Assembly (NCBI GenBank): GCA_002352705.1
Contig: DEIW01000134.1
Coordinates: 647-6,660 of the forward strand
Reading direction: 5' to 3'
From: Bacteroidales bacterium UBA2764
GTDB lineage: Bacteria; Bacteroidota; Bacteroidia; Bacteroidales; Paludibacteraceae
DNA: 6,014 nt
Shown: piece after piece, positions 1 to 5,976 of the stretch
Numbering within the stretch: position 1 is the stretch's first letter
Layout: each line of letters begins with the position of its first letter
Program-made: the position numbers and the translations under genes
Notes under the pieces: model-generated
Seen by the model: the letters and a program-made list of their open reading frames with translations, nothing else
Database searches by the model: none
Told to the model about the DNA's origin: nothing

Positions 1-46
1 GACCGCTTTGCTGTAAGACCGCTCGCGTTCCTCGCTATAAGATTGA
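1..46. repeat. 24-bp-period repeat at the murI 3' end, possible third insertion
   Basis: The motif GCTRTAAGA occurs at 10-18 and again at 34-42, a 24-bp period, and GACCGCT occurs at 1-7 and 17-23. In the murI frame this codes SYSEERERSYSKAV, with SYS repeated at residues 230-232 and 238-240. Racemases normally continue after the CTHYPLLLPKINKWL helix into a short segment leading to a conserved SQGE-like region. The Ser/Tyr/Glu/Arg-rich sequence here does not resemble that and is repetitive. I infer a repeat-derived insertion, but the window ends inside it, so its extent and the return to the racemase sequence cannot be seen. Confidence 0.45.
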
Positions 47-729
47 AGCCATTTGTTGATTTTAGGCAGGAGGAGCGGGTAGTGGGTGCAACCAAGGATA
101 AGGGTGTCGATTAAGGGATCTTTGGAGAGGAGTTCACGGAGGTATTTGTCCACAAAATAGTCTGCTCCGGGTTTTAAGTGCTCGCCGTTTTCGATGAGCG
201 GCACCCAGAGCGGACAGGGTTGCTGAGAAATTGAGAAACCTCTCCCTGTCCCTCTCCCTAAGAGAGGGGATTCCTCCCCTTGTGGGGAGGTTAGGTGGGG
301 TTGTTTCTCCAATTCGAGGACGTAAGACTCGGAAGAGACGGTAGCCGGGGTGGCAAGGATGCCTACATGACCTGTTCGGCTGATAGAAGGAACGGCTTCG
401 ACGGTAGGACGGATGACACCCAGGACATTTACCTTTTTGTCATTTGCCATTTGGTCATTTATCAGCGGCAGGTCTTTTTGCTGGATGGTGCGGAGGGCTT
501 TGGCGGACGCGGTGTTGCAGGCGAGGATAACAAGCGTGCAATCGTGGTCAAAAAGATATTTGACCGCCTGTAAGGTATATCGGTAAATCACATCGAACGA
601 GTGGGTGCCATATGGCGCACGGGCGTTGTCCCCTATGTACAGGTAGTCGTACTGAGGGAGCTCCCGACGGATGGCGTCCAAAATCGTCAAGCCTCCGTAC
701 CCGCTGTCAAAAACACCTATTTTAGCCAT
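1..729 (-). CDS. murI: Glutamate racemase, C-terminal end cut by window edge
   Basis: Converts L-glutamate to D-glutamate in the cytoplasm for peptidoglycan precursor synthesis. Reading the minus strand from the ATG at 729-727 gives 243 open codons with no stop before the window edge. Family landmarks are all present: FDSGYGGLTIL (residues 7-17, catalytic-site Asp8), GDNARAPYG (33-41), ACNTASA with the first catalytic Cys71, WVPLIENGE (175-182, Glu180 probably the conserved active-site glutamate), and LGCTHYPLL with the second catalytic Cys214 and His216. The start is set by the MAKIGVFDSG N-terminus, the usual beginning of the family, and by a promoter about 22 nt upstream. Oddity: the Cys71-Cys214 distance is 143 residues, against about 111 in characterised racemases from memory. 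The excess falls in two stretches coded by repetitive DNA (residues 89-98 and 143-164), and the last visible residues (229-243) also look repeat-derived. The frame stays open and all catalytic residues are kept, so I infer a functional enzyme with surface insertions, not a pseudogene. Confidence 0.95.
   Translation of the reverse strand, partial: MAKIGVFDSGYGGLTILDAIRRELPQYDYLYIGDNARAPYGTHSFDVIYRYTLQAVKYLFDHDCTLVILACNTASAKALRTIQQKDLPLINDQMANDKKVNVLGVIRPTVEAVPSISRTGHVGILATPATVSSESYVLELEKQPHLTSPQGEESPLLGRGTGRGFSISQQPCPLWVPLIENGEHLKPGADYFVDKYLRELLSKDPLIDTLILGCTHYPLLLPKINKWLQSYSEERERSYSKAV
239..303. repeat. G/C-rich double-palindrome element inside murI
   Basis: Two hairpins lie side by side: CCCTCTC (250-256) with GAGAGGG (262-268) around a 5-nt loop, and CCTCCCC (273-279) with GGGGAGG (284-290) around a 4-nt loop. 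They are flanked by a CTCTCCCTGTCCCTCTCC run on one side and GGTTAGGTGGGG on the other. In the murI frame the element codes residues 143-164, a Pro/Gly/Ser/Glu-rich stretch containing PHLTSPQGEE and GRGTGRG, at a point where racemases normally have a short loop before the PCPLWVP segment. Its minus strand shares ACCTCCCCA, a run of C before it and a following palindrome with the repeat at 3935-3963. From recollection, repeats of this style are dispersed between genes in Bacteroidota genomes. No direct repeats or transposase are visible, so it is best seen as a small non-autonomous palindromic element. Confidence 0.75.
436..464. repeat. Four imperfect 7-bp tandem repeats inside murI
   Basis: The plus strand reads TTTGTCA (436-442), TTTGCCA (443-449), TTTGGTCA (450-457, one extra base) and TTTATCA (458-464). 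In the murI frame this codes residues 89-98, including NDQMANDK, between DLPLI and the conserved VLGVIRPTVEA segment. In related racemases this link is only a few residues long. The 7-bp unit plus the single-base expansion keeps the total in frame. This is either a microsatellite-like expansion or a remnant of a dispersed repeat. Confidence 0.65.
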
Positions 730-744
730 TGTTCCTGTTTCGAA

Positions 745-789
745 ACCTTTGCGGGTGCAAAGGTACAGTTTTTTTTCTATATACGCAAA
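745..789 (-). promoter_or_regulatory. murI promoter with overlapping palindrome
   Basis: On the minus strand, TTTG (789-786) is followed after 20 bp by TACCTTTG (765-758), a perfect match to the Bacteroidales -7 consensus TAnnTTTG with standard spacing. The expected transcription start is near 751, giving a leader of about 22 nt before the murI ATG. A perfect 8-bp inverted repeat, ACCTTTGC (745-752) and GCAAAGGT (757-764) with a 4-nt centre, overlaps the -7 element and the expected start site. It could be an operator or simply a by-product of the promoter sequence. Confidence 0.8.
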
Positions 790-824
790 TTTTTCACGTT
801 TTTTGTAGAAAAAATGCCAAAGTA

Positions 825-856
825 CTTGCGTATTCCCCAAAAATGTAGTAATTTTG
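825..856 (+). promoter_or_regulatory. Promoter of the secreted-protein gene
   Basis: CTTG (825-828, three of four matches to the TTTG -33 element) is followed after 20 bp by TAATTTTG (849-856), a perfect TAnnTTTG -7 element. Transcription should start near 863, leaving an A-rich leader of about 36 nt without a Shine-Dalgarno, as is normal in Bacteroidales. Together with the murI promoter this fills the divergent intergenic region 730-898; I see no other gene or RNA in it. Confidence 0.7.
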
Positions 857-898
857 TAACGCAAAATATCGTCAGATACTAAAAACACATACACAGAC

Positions 899-2596
899 AT
901 GAAACACATTTTCTCCGCTTTAGCGGCATTGATGATGACAGGGACGCTTTTCGCCGCCTCAGGAATCAATTACGATGGAAACACTCTTGAACTGAACAAT
1001 GCGTTCACACGCAGTGAATGCGGCACGATGAAAAAAAACGTCATGCCGGAGACGAGCGGTTTAGCCTGTTCTCGCACGACCCCGGGTTATTTGTGGGCTC
1101 ACGGGGATGAGAACACCGGAGACAAAAGAAAAATTGTTGCACTCAAGCCGGATGGCACATTGGCCATGACGGTTAACATCACCACGAAGAACTCCAACCG
1201 CGACGACTGGGAAGATATCGCAACCGGCCGTTGGGGAGACAAGAACTATGTATTCGTAGGCGCCATCGGTGACAATGACTTGGCTTTCAAAGACCAGTAT
1301 TATATCTACTATTTCGAAGAACCGGCTATCAGTTCCGGTTCCGTTACGGTGACCGCCGCTGAGATTTGTTTCGGCTATCCGGACAACAAAGCCCATAACA
1401 CCGAGACACTGATGTACGACAATATCGAGCAGATGTTTTATATAGCGGACAAGGTGGACGGCGGAATATGCCATCTATACAAACTCCCCTTCCGTACGGA
1501 TTACGGGACAGGTGTTCAGAAACTGACAGAAGTTTGCGCACTGGGTAACGGAAATGTCTTCAACCTCTGCACAGGCGGTGATATTACACCGGACGGTCAA
1601 TGGATGGCCATCAAAAACAAAGCATACATTCTGTTGTGGCAACGTCAAGGGAACGAGAGTCTGAGCGTAACCGCCACTCGCCGCCCGCAACAGATTGCCG
1701 CTTACCAGGAAGAGAAGCAAGGCGAGGCTCTGGCATGGGCAGACTCCACCACTTTCTATACCACCAGCGACCAGAAGAAAGACATACCCATCTACAAATA
1801 TGTGCGGGGCGGCAATTCCGGTTCGGGCGAAGACACTATCCCTCCGGTAGTCCCCTCTATCGACTCGACATTAAAAGCCATTCACGAAGTGGTTCTGACA
1901 AACGGCTATTACGCCTATATCAACGAAGGCGAAACCGTGATTCGCGGATGGTATCTGTCCGGAACAGAGAGCCCCGGCGTGAAGAGTCATAAGGTATCTG
2001 AGGGCGCCAAATGGGCGCAGAACGGAAATCAGGTTACTGTAACTGCCTTGGACGGCAGCAGCACCTCTTACACCATAGACATTCAGGCGGTAACGCCGGT
2101 TCAGTACACTAACAAGACTATTGTCTTTGACGGTTCGGAGAGCAGTTGGGTAAAAGGAGCTTATGGTTTTGACAGTACTAAAAAATGGCGGTTTTCCAAG
2201 ACCGACGATGATTACAGCCGTGAGATAGCAGGCAAGACCCACGTGGAGTTCTTTCTTCCGGCATGTGACACGGTTGTTCTCACATCGATGAGCAGCAAAG
2301 AGCGTGATGTGAATTTCTATATCAACGGCACCGCGGTTGGAGGGAAGACAAAACTGCTAATTGCCGGTACTGCCCTTCCTGTTCTGCAGTCTGCCCCGTT
2401 CATGCTGACAGTAGCATCCGCACAGAGCAGCGGAGACGGCGGAATAGCGAGCCTCCGGATGAGCCGCCGCCAAAGTACTGGAACAGAAAACACACAAGGA
2501 GAAGAAGTACGGTACACGAAGATTCTTCGCGGTCATCAGATTCTCATTCTCCGGGGAGGAAAGACCTACACTCTGACCGGTCAGGAAATCCGATAA
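899..2596 (+). CDS. Exported beta-propeller-like protein with short C-terminal tail
   Basis: Not a gene I can name. Residues 1-20 (MKHIFSALAALMMTGTLFAA) form a typical signal peptide, cleaved near Ala20, so the product leaves the cytoplasm. Residues about 45-302 look like a beta-propeller: PETSGLACSR (50-59), YLWAHGDENTGD (64-75), DDWEDIATG (102-110), VGAIGDND (120-127), ETLMYD (169-174), GDITPDGQW (227-235) and GEALAW (275-280) recall secreted proteins loosely annotated as phytase-like or SdiA-regulated-like. A Gly/Ser/Pro linker (304-325) leads to an Ig-like segment (about 326-400, ending TSYTIDIQAVTP), then a second beta-rich domain (about 405-523) ending in a SLRMSR strand. The final residues, KILRGHQILILRGGKTYTLTGQEIR in two parts (541-551 and 552-565), resemble short tails seen at the ends of exported Bacteroidales proteins, some linked to type IX secretion; that role is inference. 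It stands alone with its own promoter and terminator. A phytase or esterase activity is not supported by any catalytic residue I can identify. Confidence 0.9.
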   Translation: MKHIFSALAALMMTGTLFAASGINYDGNTLELNNAFTRSECGTMKKNVMPETSGLACSRTTPGYLWAHGDENTGDKRKIVALKPDGTLAMTVNITTKNSNRDDWEDIATGRWGDKNYVFVGAIGDNDLAFKDQYYIYYFEEPAISSGSVTVTAAEICFGYPDNKAHNTETLMYDNIEQMFYIADKVDGGICHLYKLPFRTDYGTGVQKLTEVCALGNGNVFNLCTGGDITPDGQWMAIKNKAYILLWQRQGNESLSVTATRRPQQIAAYQEEKQGEALAWADSTTFYTTSDQKKDIPIYKYVRGGNSGSGEDTIPPVVPSIDSTLKAIHEVVLTNGYYAYINEGETVIRGWYLSGTESPGVKSHKVSEGAKWAQNGNQVTVTALDGSSTSYTIDIQAVTPVQYTNKTIVFDGSESSWVKGAYGFDSTKKWRFSKTDDDYSREIAGKTHVEFFLPACDTVVLTSMSSKERDVNFYINGTAVGGKTKLLIAGTALPVLQSAPFMLTVASAQSSGDGGIASLRMSRRQSTGTENTQGEEVRYTKILRGHQILILRGGKTYTLTGQEIR

Positions 2597-2619
2597 CCCC
2601 CTTTTCAAGGAGAAGAAAT

Positions 2620-2650
2620 GCCACAAAACATCGTTTTTGTGGCTTTTTTT
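2620..2650 (+). terminator. Intrinsic terminator after the secreted-protein gene
   Basis: GCCACAAAA (2620-2628) pairs with TTTTGTGGC (2635-2643), a 9-bp stem with a 6-nt loop, followed directly by seven T residues (2644-2650). It begins 24 nt after the stop codon at 2594-2596 and ends 20 nt before the dnaN -33 element, so it separates the two transcription units. Confidence 0.9.
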
Positions 2651-2670
2651 CGTAAAAAAGTGGCATAATA

Positions 2671-2702
2671 TTTGTGTATATCAAAAAAAAGCAGTACATT
2701 TG
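2671..2702 (+). promoter_or_regulatory. dnaN promoter
   Basis: TTTG (2671-2674) and TACATTTG (2695-2702) match both Bacteroidales promoter elements perfectly, with 20 bp between them. The expected start is near 2709, giving a long leader of about 98 nt. It is the best-matching promoter in the window and probably drives dnaN, the DUF4954 gene and the rnz-like gene, since no further TAnnTTTG element is seen in the downstream gaps. Confidence 0.85.
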
Positions 2703-2713
2703 CAGCCTGAATT

Positions 2714-2770
2714 GTGCGCATACGCGCTAATGAGTGCGCTCGCATGTTATAAAACGTATGGGTGCGCGAG
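2714..2770 (+). promoter_or_regulatory. Structured G+C-rich leader of dnaN mRNA
   Basis: This part of the leader is far richer in G+C than the flanking A/T-rich intergenic DNA. GTGCGC occurs three times (2714-2719, 2734-2739, 2762-2767). One fold has CGCGCT (2723-2728) pairing with AGTGCG (2733-2738, one G-U pair) around AATG, followed by CTCGC (2739-2743) with GCGAG (2766-2770). A competing fold pairs CATACG (2719-2724) with CGTATG (2755-2760). The two overlap, so they cannot form together. An A-rich unstructured stretch (about 2775-2806) follows up to the ATG. I recognise no known riboswitch or ribosomal-protein leader; a regulatory role is inferred. Confidence 0.45.
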
Positions 2771-2806
2771 GTTCAAAACCGAATAAAAAACTAAAAATAT
2801 ACGTAT

Positions 2807-3931
2807 ATGAAATTTAATGTATCGAGTTCAAAACTCTTTTCTCAATTACAGGCAGTAAGCCGTGTGATTAACAACAAGAATGCGCTTCCTATCTTGGATG
2901 ACGTGTTGTTTGATTTGGCAGGCAATGAGTTGAAGTTAACCGCTTCGGACGGCGAGACAACGATCCGCACGAGTATAGAGGTGGACGGCGTAGAGGGAAC
3001 CGGCAAGGTCGCTTCGGCAGCTAAGTTGCTGTTGGAGACTCTGAAAGAGTTCAGTGAGCAGCCGCTGGCTTTCACTATCGATGAGGGCAATTTTGCGGTT
3101 AACATGGTTAGTCAGAACGGTACCTATTCGTTCGTAGGCGTGAACGGCAACGAGTATCCGGAAATGCCGAATACGGAGGATGGCGCACAGACGGTAGCAT
3201 TACCGGCGAGCGTGCTGCAGAACGCGATTGAGAAGACCATTTTCTGTACGGCGGATGACGACCTGCGTCCTGTGATGAACGGTATTTTCTTTGATATCGC
3301 AGCGGACAAAGTGACGATGGTAGCGACGGATGCTCACCGTCTGGTTCGTTATACGAACACGAGTGTTCAGGCAGGTAGCGCAGCCAGCTTCATCCTACCG
3401 AAGAAACCGGCCGGTTTGCTGAAGAACCTGTTGGCGAAAGAGGATAGTGAAGTGAAGGTGACGTTTGGTCAGAAGAACGCCCGTTTTGAGTTCGGCAGCA
3501 CGATCATCGTTTGCCGCCAGATCGAGGGCCGTTTCCCGAACTACAACGCTGTTATTCCTCAGGGCAACCAGAACATCGTTACAGTTGATCGTCAGACGAT
3601 TATCAACGCCTGCAAGCGTGTAGCCGTATTCGCCAATAACGGTACCGCACAGCTCCGTCTGGCGCTGAGTGAGAACCAGATTAAGATTTCCGCCCAAGAT
3701 ATCGATTTCTCAACGAGCGCAGAAGAGACGATCACTTGCGAGTACGCAGGTACACCGATGGCCATCGGTTTCAAGGCACCGTTCCTTATTGATCTGCTAA
3801 GTTCGATTGAGAGCGCCGACGTACAGCTCAAGCTGGCTGACCCGGCTCGCGCAGGCCTCATTTTGCCGGCAGAGAACGAGGAGAACGAGGATGTATTGAT
3901 GCTATTGATGCCAATGCTGCTGAACGACTAA
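2807..3931 (+). CDS. dnaN: DNA polymerase III beta subunit (sliding clamp)
   Basis: Forms the dimeric ring that encircles DNA and tethers the replicative polymerase and repair proteins. At 374 residues it has the normal family length, with three clamp domains at roughly 1-120, 130-250 and 255-374. Recognisable motifs are the MKFNVSSSKL start, ALPIL (26-30), RPVMNGI (154-160), VATDAHRLV (172-180), EGRFPNY (240-246) and the C-terminal LMPMLL (367-372), which contributes to the partner-binding pocket. The start is fixed by the family N-terminus; an A-rich leader replaces a Shine-Dalgarno. Arg codons are mostly CGT/CGC, consistent with good expression. The gene is not next to dnaA here; upstream is an unrelated, terminated unit. 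Downstream, 50 nt separate it from the DUF4954 gene with no promoter visible, so co-transcription is likely. Confidence 0.98.
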   Translation: MKFNVSSSKLFSQLQAVSRVINNKNALPILDDVLFDLAGNELKLTASDGETTIRTSIEVDGVEGTGKVASAAKLLLETLKEFSEQPLAFTIDEGNFAVNMVSQNGTYSFVGVNGNEYPEMPNTEDGAQTVALPASVLQNAIEKTIFCTADDDLRPVMNGIFFDIAADKVTMVATDAHRLVRYTNTSVQAGSAASFILPKKPAGLLKNLLAKEDSEVKVTFGQKNARFEFGSTIIVCRQIEGRFPNYNAVIPQGNQNIVTVDRQTIINACKRVAVFANNGTAQLRLALSENQIKISAQDIDFSTSAEETITCEYAGTPMAIGFKAPFLIDLLSSIESADVQLKLADPARAGLILPAENEENEDVLMLLMPMLLND

Positions 3932-3934
3932 GAA

Positions 3935-3963
3935 GCCCCCTCCCGACCTCCCCATGGAGGTGA
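3935..3963 (+). repeat. Short palindromic repeat related to the murI insertion
   Basis: The sequence GCCCCCTCCCGACCTCCCC followed by ATGGAGGTGAG contains a 6-bp stem, ACCTCC (3946-3951) with GGAGGT (3956-3961), around CCAT. It starts 3 nt after the dnaN stop codon. It shares ACCTCCCCA and the preceding C-rich run with the minus strand of 239-303 but lacks the second hairpin, so it is a shorter or decayed copy. There is no T-run, so it is not an intrinsic terminator, though it could stabilise the upstream dnaN message. The GGAGG lies 21 nt from the next ATG, too far to act as a Shine-Dalgarno. Confidence 0.65.
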
Positions 3964-3981
3964 GAAGAAAAGACAAAGTGT

Positions 3982-5970
3982 ATGAATTACCGTAAATTAA
4001 CGCAGCAGGAGATAGCGCAACTGAAAGAGCAAGGGTGTAAGGCTACCGATTGGAATGAGATTGAGGTAGCCGACGCTTTTGATGCCCGCTACGTGCGGCA
4101 CACGAATTTCTCCGGTCACATCCGATTAGGAGTGTACAGCCGCGAGATCACATTGCCGGGCGGCATCAAAGTGCACACGGGAATCTACAACGCCATGTTG
4201 CACAACTGCGAGGTGGGCGACGAGTGCCACTTGTACAACATCCACAACTATATCGCCAACTACCATATCGGCAACAACACCTGCATCGAGAACGTCAACT
4301 CCATCTTTGTAGATGGGAAGACGTCTTTCGGTAATGGTGTTCGTGTGCCGGTAATGAACGAAGGCGGCGGTCGTGAGATCCCTATTTTCAATGAGTTGAG
4401 TGCCAGCCTGGCGTATATCCTGACGCTATATCGTCATCGTCCGAAGATGATTCATGAGTTAGAGCGTCAGATCGATGCGTACGCAGAGGCACATGCGTCC
4501 GACCATGGTTATATCGGTGATAATGTGCATATTCTGAACTGCGGAAGTATCAAGAACGTGTATATAGGGGACTATACGGAGTTGAAAGGTGTAAGCCGTC
4601 TGAAGAACGGTTCGATCAACTCTAACGCCGATGCGCCTGTTCGTTTGGGCAGCGGAGTCAAATGCCGCGATTTCATCATCGCTTCGGGAGTAGAGATCGG
4701 CGACTCGACGCTGGTGGACAAGTGCTTTGTAGGCCAAGGTTGCGTCTTCGACAAGCACTACTCGGCGGGTGAGAGTCTATTCTTCTCGAATTGCCAAGGC
4801 ATGCACGGCGAGGCGTGTGCTATCTTCGCAGGTCCGTACACCGTGACCCACCACAAGAGCACGCTTCTGATCGCCGGTATGTTCTCATTCCTGAATGCCG
4901 GTTCGGGCTCGAACCAGTCGAACCACATGTACAAGCTTGGTCCTATCCACCAGGGCATCGCAGAACGCGGTTCGAAGACGACGAGCGACAGTTATTTGTT
5001 ATGGCCGTCAAAGATCGGTGCGTTCAGTCTGGTAATGGGTCGTCACACCCACCATGCGGACACGTCTAATCTGCCGTTCTCGTACTTGATTGAGAACAAC
5101 TCGGAGACGTATGTTGTACCGGGTGCTAACCTACGTACCGTAGGAACGATCCGTGACGCACAGAAATGGCCGAAACGTGACAACCGCAAAGATCCGCATA
5201 AGCTCGACCAGATCAATTTCAACCTGCTGAGTCCTTATACGGTCCAAAAAATGTGGCGTGGACGTGAGATCTTGAACGAGTTAGTGACGCTGAGCGGCGA
5301 GAACACGGAGTTCTACGGTTATAAGAACTGCAAAATCCGTAACAGTTCGCTCAAGCACGGCGTACAATTATACACGATCGGTATTCAGAAATTCCTCGGC
5401 AACAGTCTCATCAGTCGTCTGGAACAGCACGAATGGAAGAGTCTGGAAGAGATGCGTGCAGCGTTATGTCCGGACACGAAGAGCGGCTTGGGCGACTGGG
5501 TAGATATGGCGGGTTTGATTGCGCCGAAGAACGAAGTGACCGCTCTGCTGGATGATATCGAGCAAGGTAAGTTGAGTCTAGAGGACATCCAGAACCGTTT
5601 GGTTCAGATGCACGCTAACTACTACTCGTACGAGTGGACCTGGGCTTGCGATAAATTAGAGCAGGTATGGGGTTGCAAGGTCGAAGACGTGACGATTGAA
5701 CAAGTGCGCCGGGCTGTAGAAGACTGGAAGAGCGCTGTTGTGGGTCTTGACAAGATGGTGTATAATGACGCGCGCAAGGAGTTCGATCTCAACAGCCAGA
5801 CGGGCTTCGGTGTGGATGGCGACCGCGAACAGGCGGAAGCAGACTTCGAAGAGGTACGCGGCAGTTTTGAGTCCAACTCGTTCGTTAAAGCGGTACTTGA
5901 GCATATCGAGAAAAAGACTGCTTTAGGAAACAAGATATTAGAAAGACTGTCAGCCATCAGCTGCCGGTAA
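3982..5970 (+). CDS. DUF4954-type beta-helix protein, function unknown
   Basis: Full-length 662-residue protein that I recognise as DUF4954-like, a Bacteroidota family without a known function. No signal peptide or membrane segment, so probably cytoplasmic. Residues about 45-125 and 178-300 show repeated short strands with small and hydrophobic residues at regular spacing (NCEVGDECHLYNIHNY, YHIGNNTCIENV, GYIGDNVHILNC, VYIGDYTEL, VEIGDSTLVDKCFVGQGCVF), as in left-handed beta-helix (hexapeptide) acyltransferases and nucleotidyltransferases. A helical segment (about 137-172) interrupts the helix. The centre is dense in polar residues that could form a site: NEGGGRE (126-132), SNCQGMHGEAC (269-279), VTHHKS (288-293), SNHMYKLGPIHQG (313-325) and GRHTHHAD (353-360). 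From about 475 the protein is mainly helical and charged, perhaps a separate domain. Arg codons are mostly CGT, like dnaN, suggesting good expression. An enzyme of sugar-nucleotide or acyl-transfer type is possible, but only the fold supports that. Confidence 0.9.
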   Translation: MNYRKLTQQEIAQLKEQGCKATDWNEIEVADAFDARYVRHTNFSGHIRLGVYSREITLPGGIKVHTGIYNAMLHNCEVGDECHLYNIHNYIANYHIGNNTCIENVNSIFVDGKTSFGNGVRVPVMNEGGGREIPIFNELSASLAYILTLYRHRPKMIHELERQIDAYAEAHASDHGYIGDNVHILNCGSIKNVYIGDYTELKGVSRLKNGSINSNADAPVRLGSGVKCRDFIIASGVEIGDSTLVDKCFVGQGCVFDKHYSAGESLFFSNCQGMHGEACAIFAGPYTVTHHKSTLLIAGMFSFLNAGSGSNQSNHMYKLGPIHQGIAERGSKTTSDSYLLWPSKIGAFSLVMGRHTHHADTSNLPFSYLIENNSETYVVPGANLRTVGTIRDAQKWPKRDNRKDPHKLDQINFNLLSPYTVQKMWRGREILNELVTLSGENTEFYGYKNCKIRNSSLKHGVQLYTIGIQKFLGNSLISRLEQHEWKSLEEMRAALCPDTKSGLGDWVDMAGLIAPKNEVTALLDDIEQGKLSLEDIQNRLVQMHANYYSYEWTWACDKLEQVWGCKVEDVTIEQVRRAVEDWKSAVVGLDKMVYNDARKEFDLNSQTGFGVDGDREQAEADFEEVRGSFESNSFVKAVLEHIEKKTALGNKILERLSAISCR

Positions 5971-5976
5971 TCCATT

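Noticed and set aside
1..46. CRISPR array edge
   Set aside because: Repeat periods of 16 and 24 bp are too short and there are no unique spacers; the stretch is coding.
239..303. Frameshift or pseudogene status of murI
   Set aside because: The frame is open through all repeats and both catalytic cysteines, the active-site Asp, Glu and His, and the promoter are kept.
601..882. Plus-strand open frame across the murI 5' end and the divergent promoter region
   Set aside because: Its first half is antisense to conserved racemase codons and its second half runs through the two promoters; the protein shows no recognisable features.
1061..1474. Minus-strand open frame of 137 codons within the exported-protein gene
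   Set aside because: The plus-strand frame has a signal peptide, domain motifs, promoter and terminator; the antisense frame has none of these.
3956..3960. GGAGG as Shine-Dalgarno for the DUF4954 gene
   Set aside because: It lies 21 nt before the ATG, is buried in the repeat hairpin, and this group rarely depends on such sites.
3946..3961. Hairpin after dnaN as an intrinsic terminator
   Set aside because: No T-run follows; the next bases are GAGAAGAAAAGAC, and the downstream gene has no promoter of its own.
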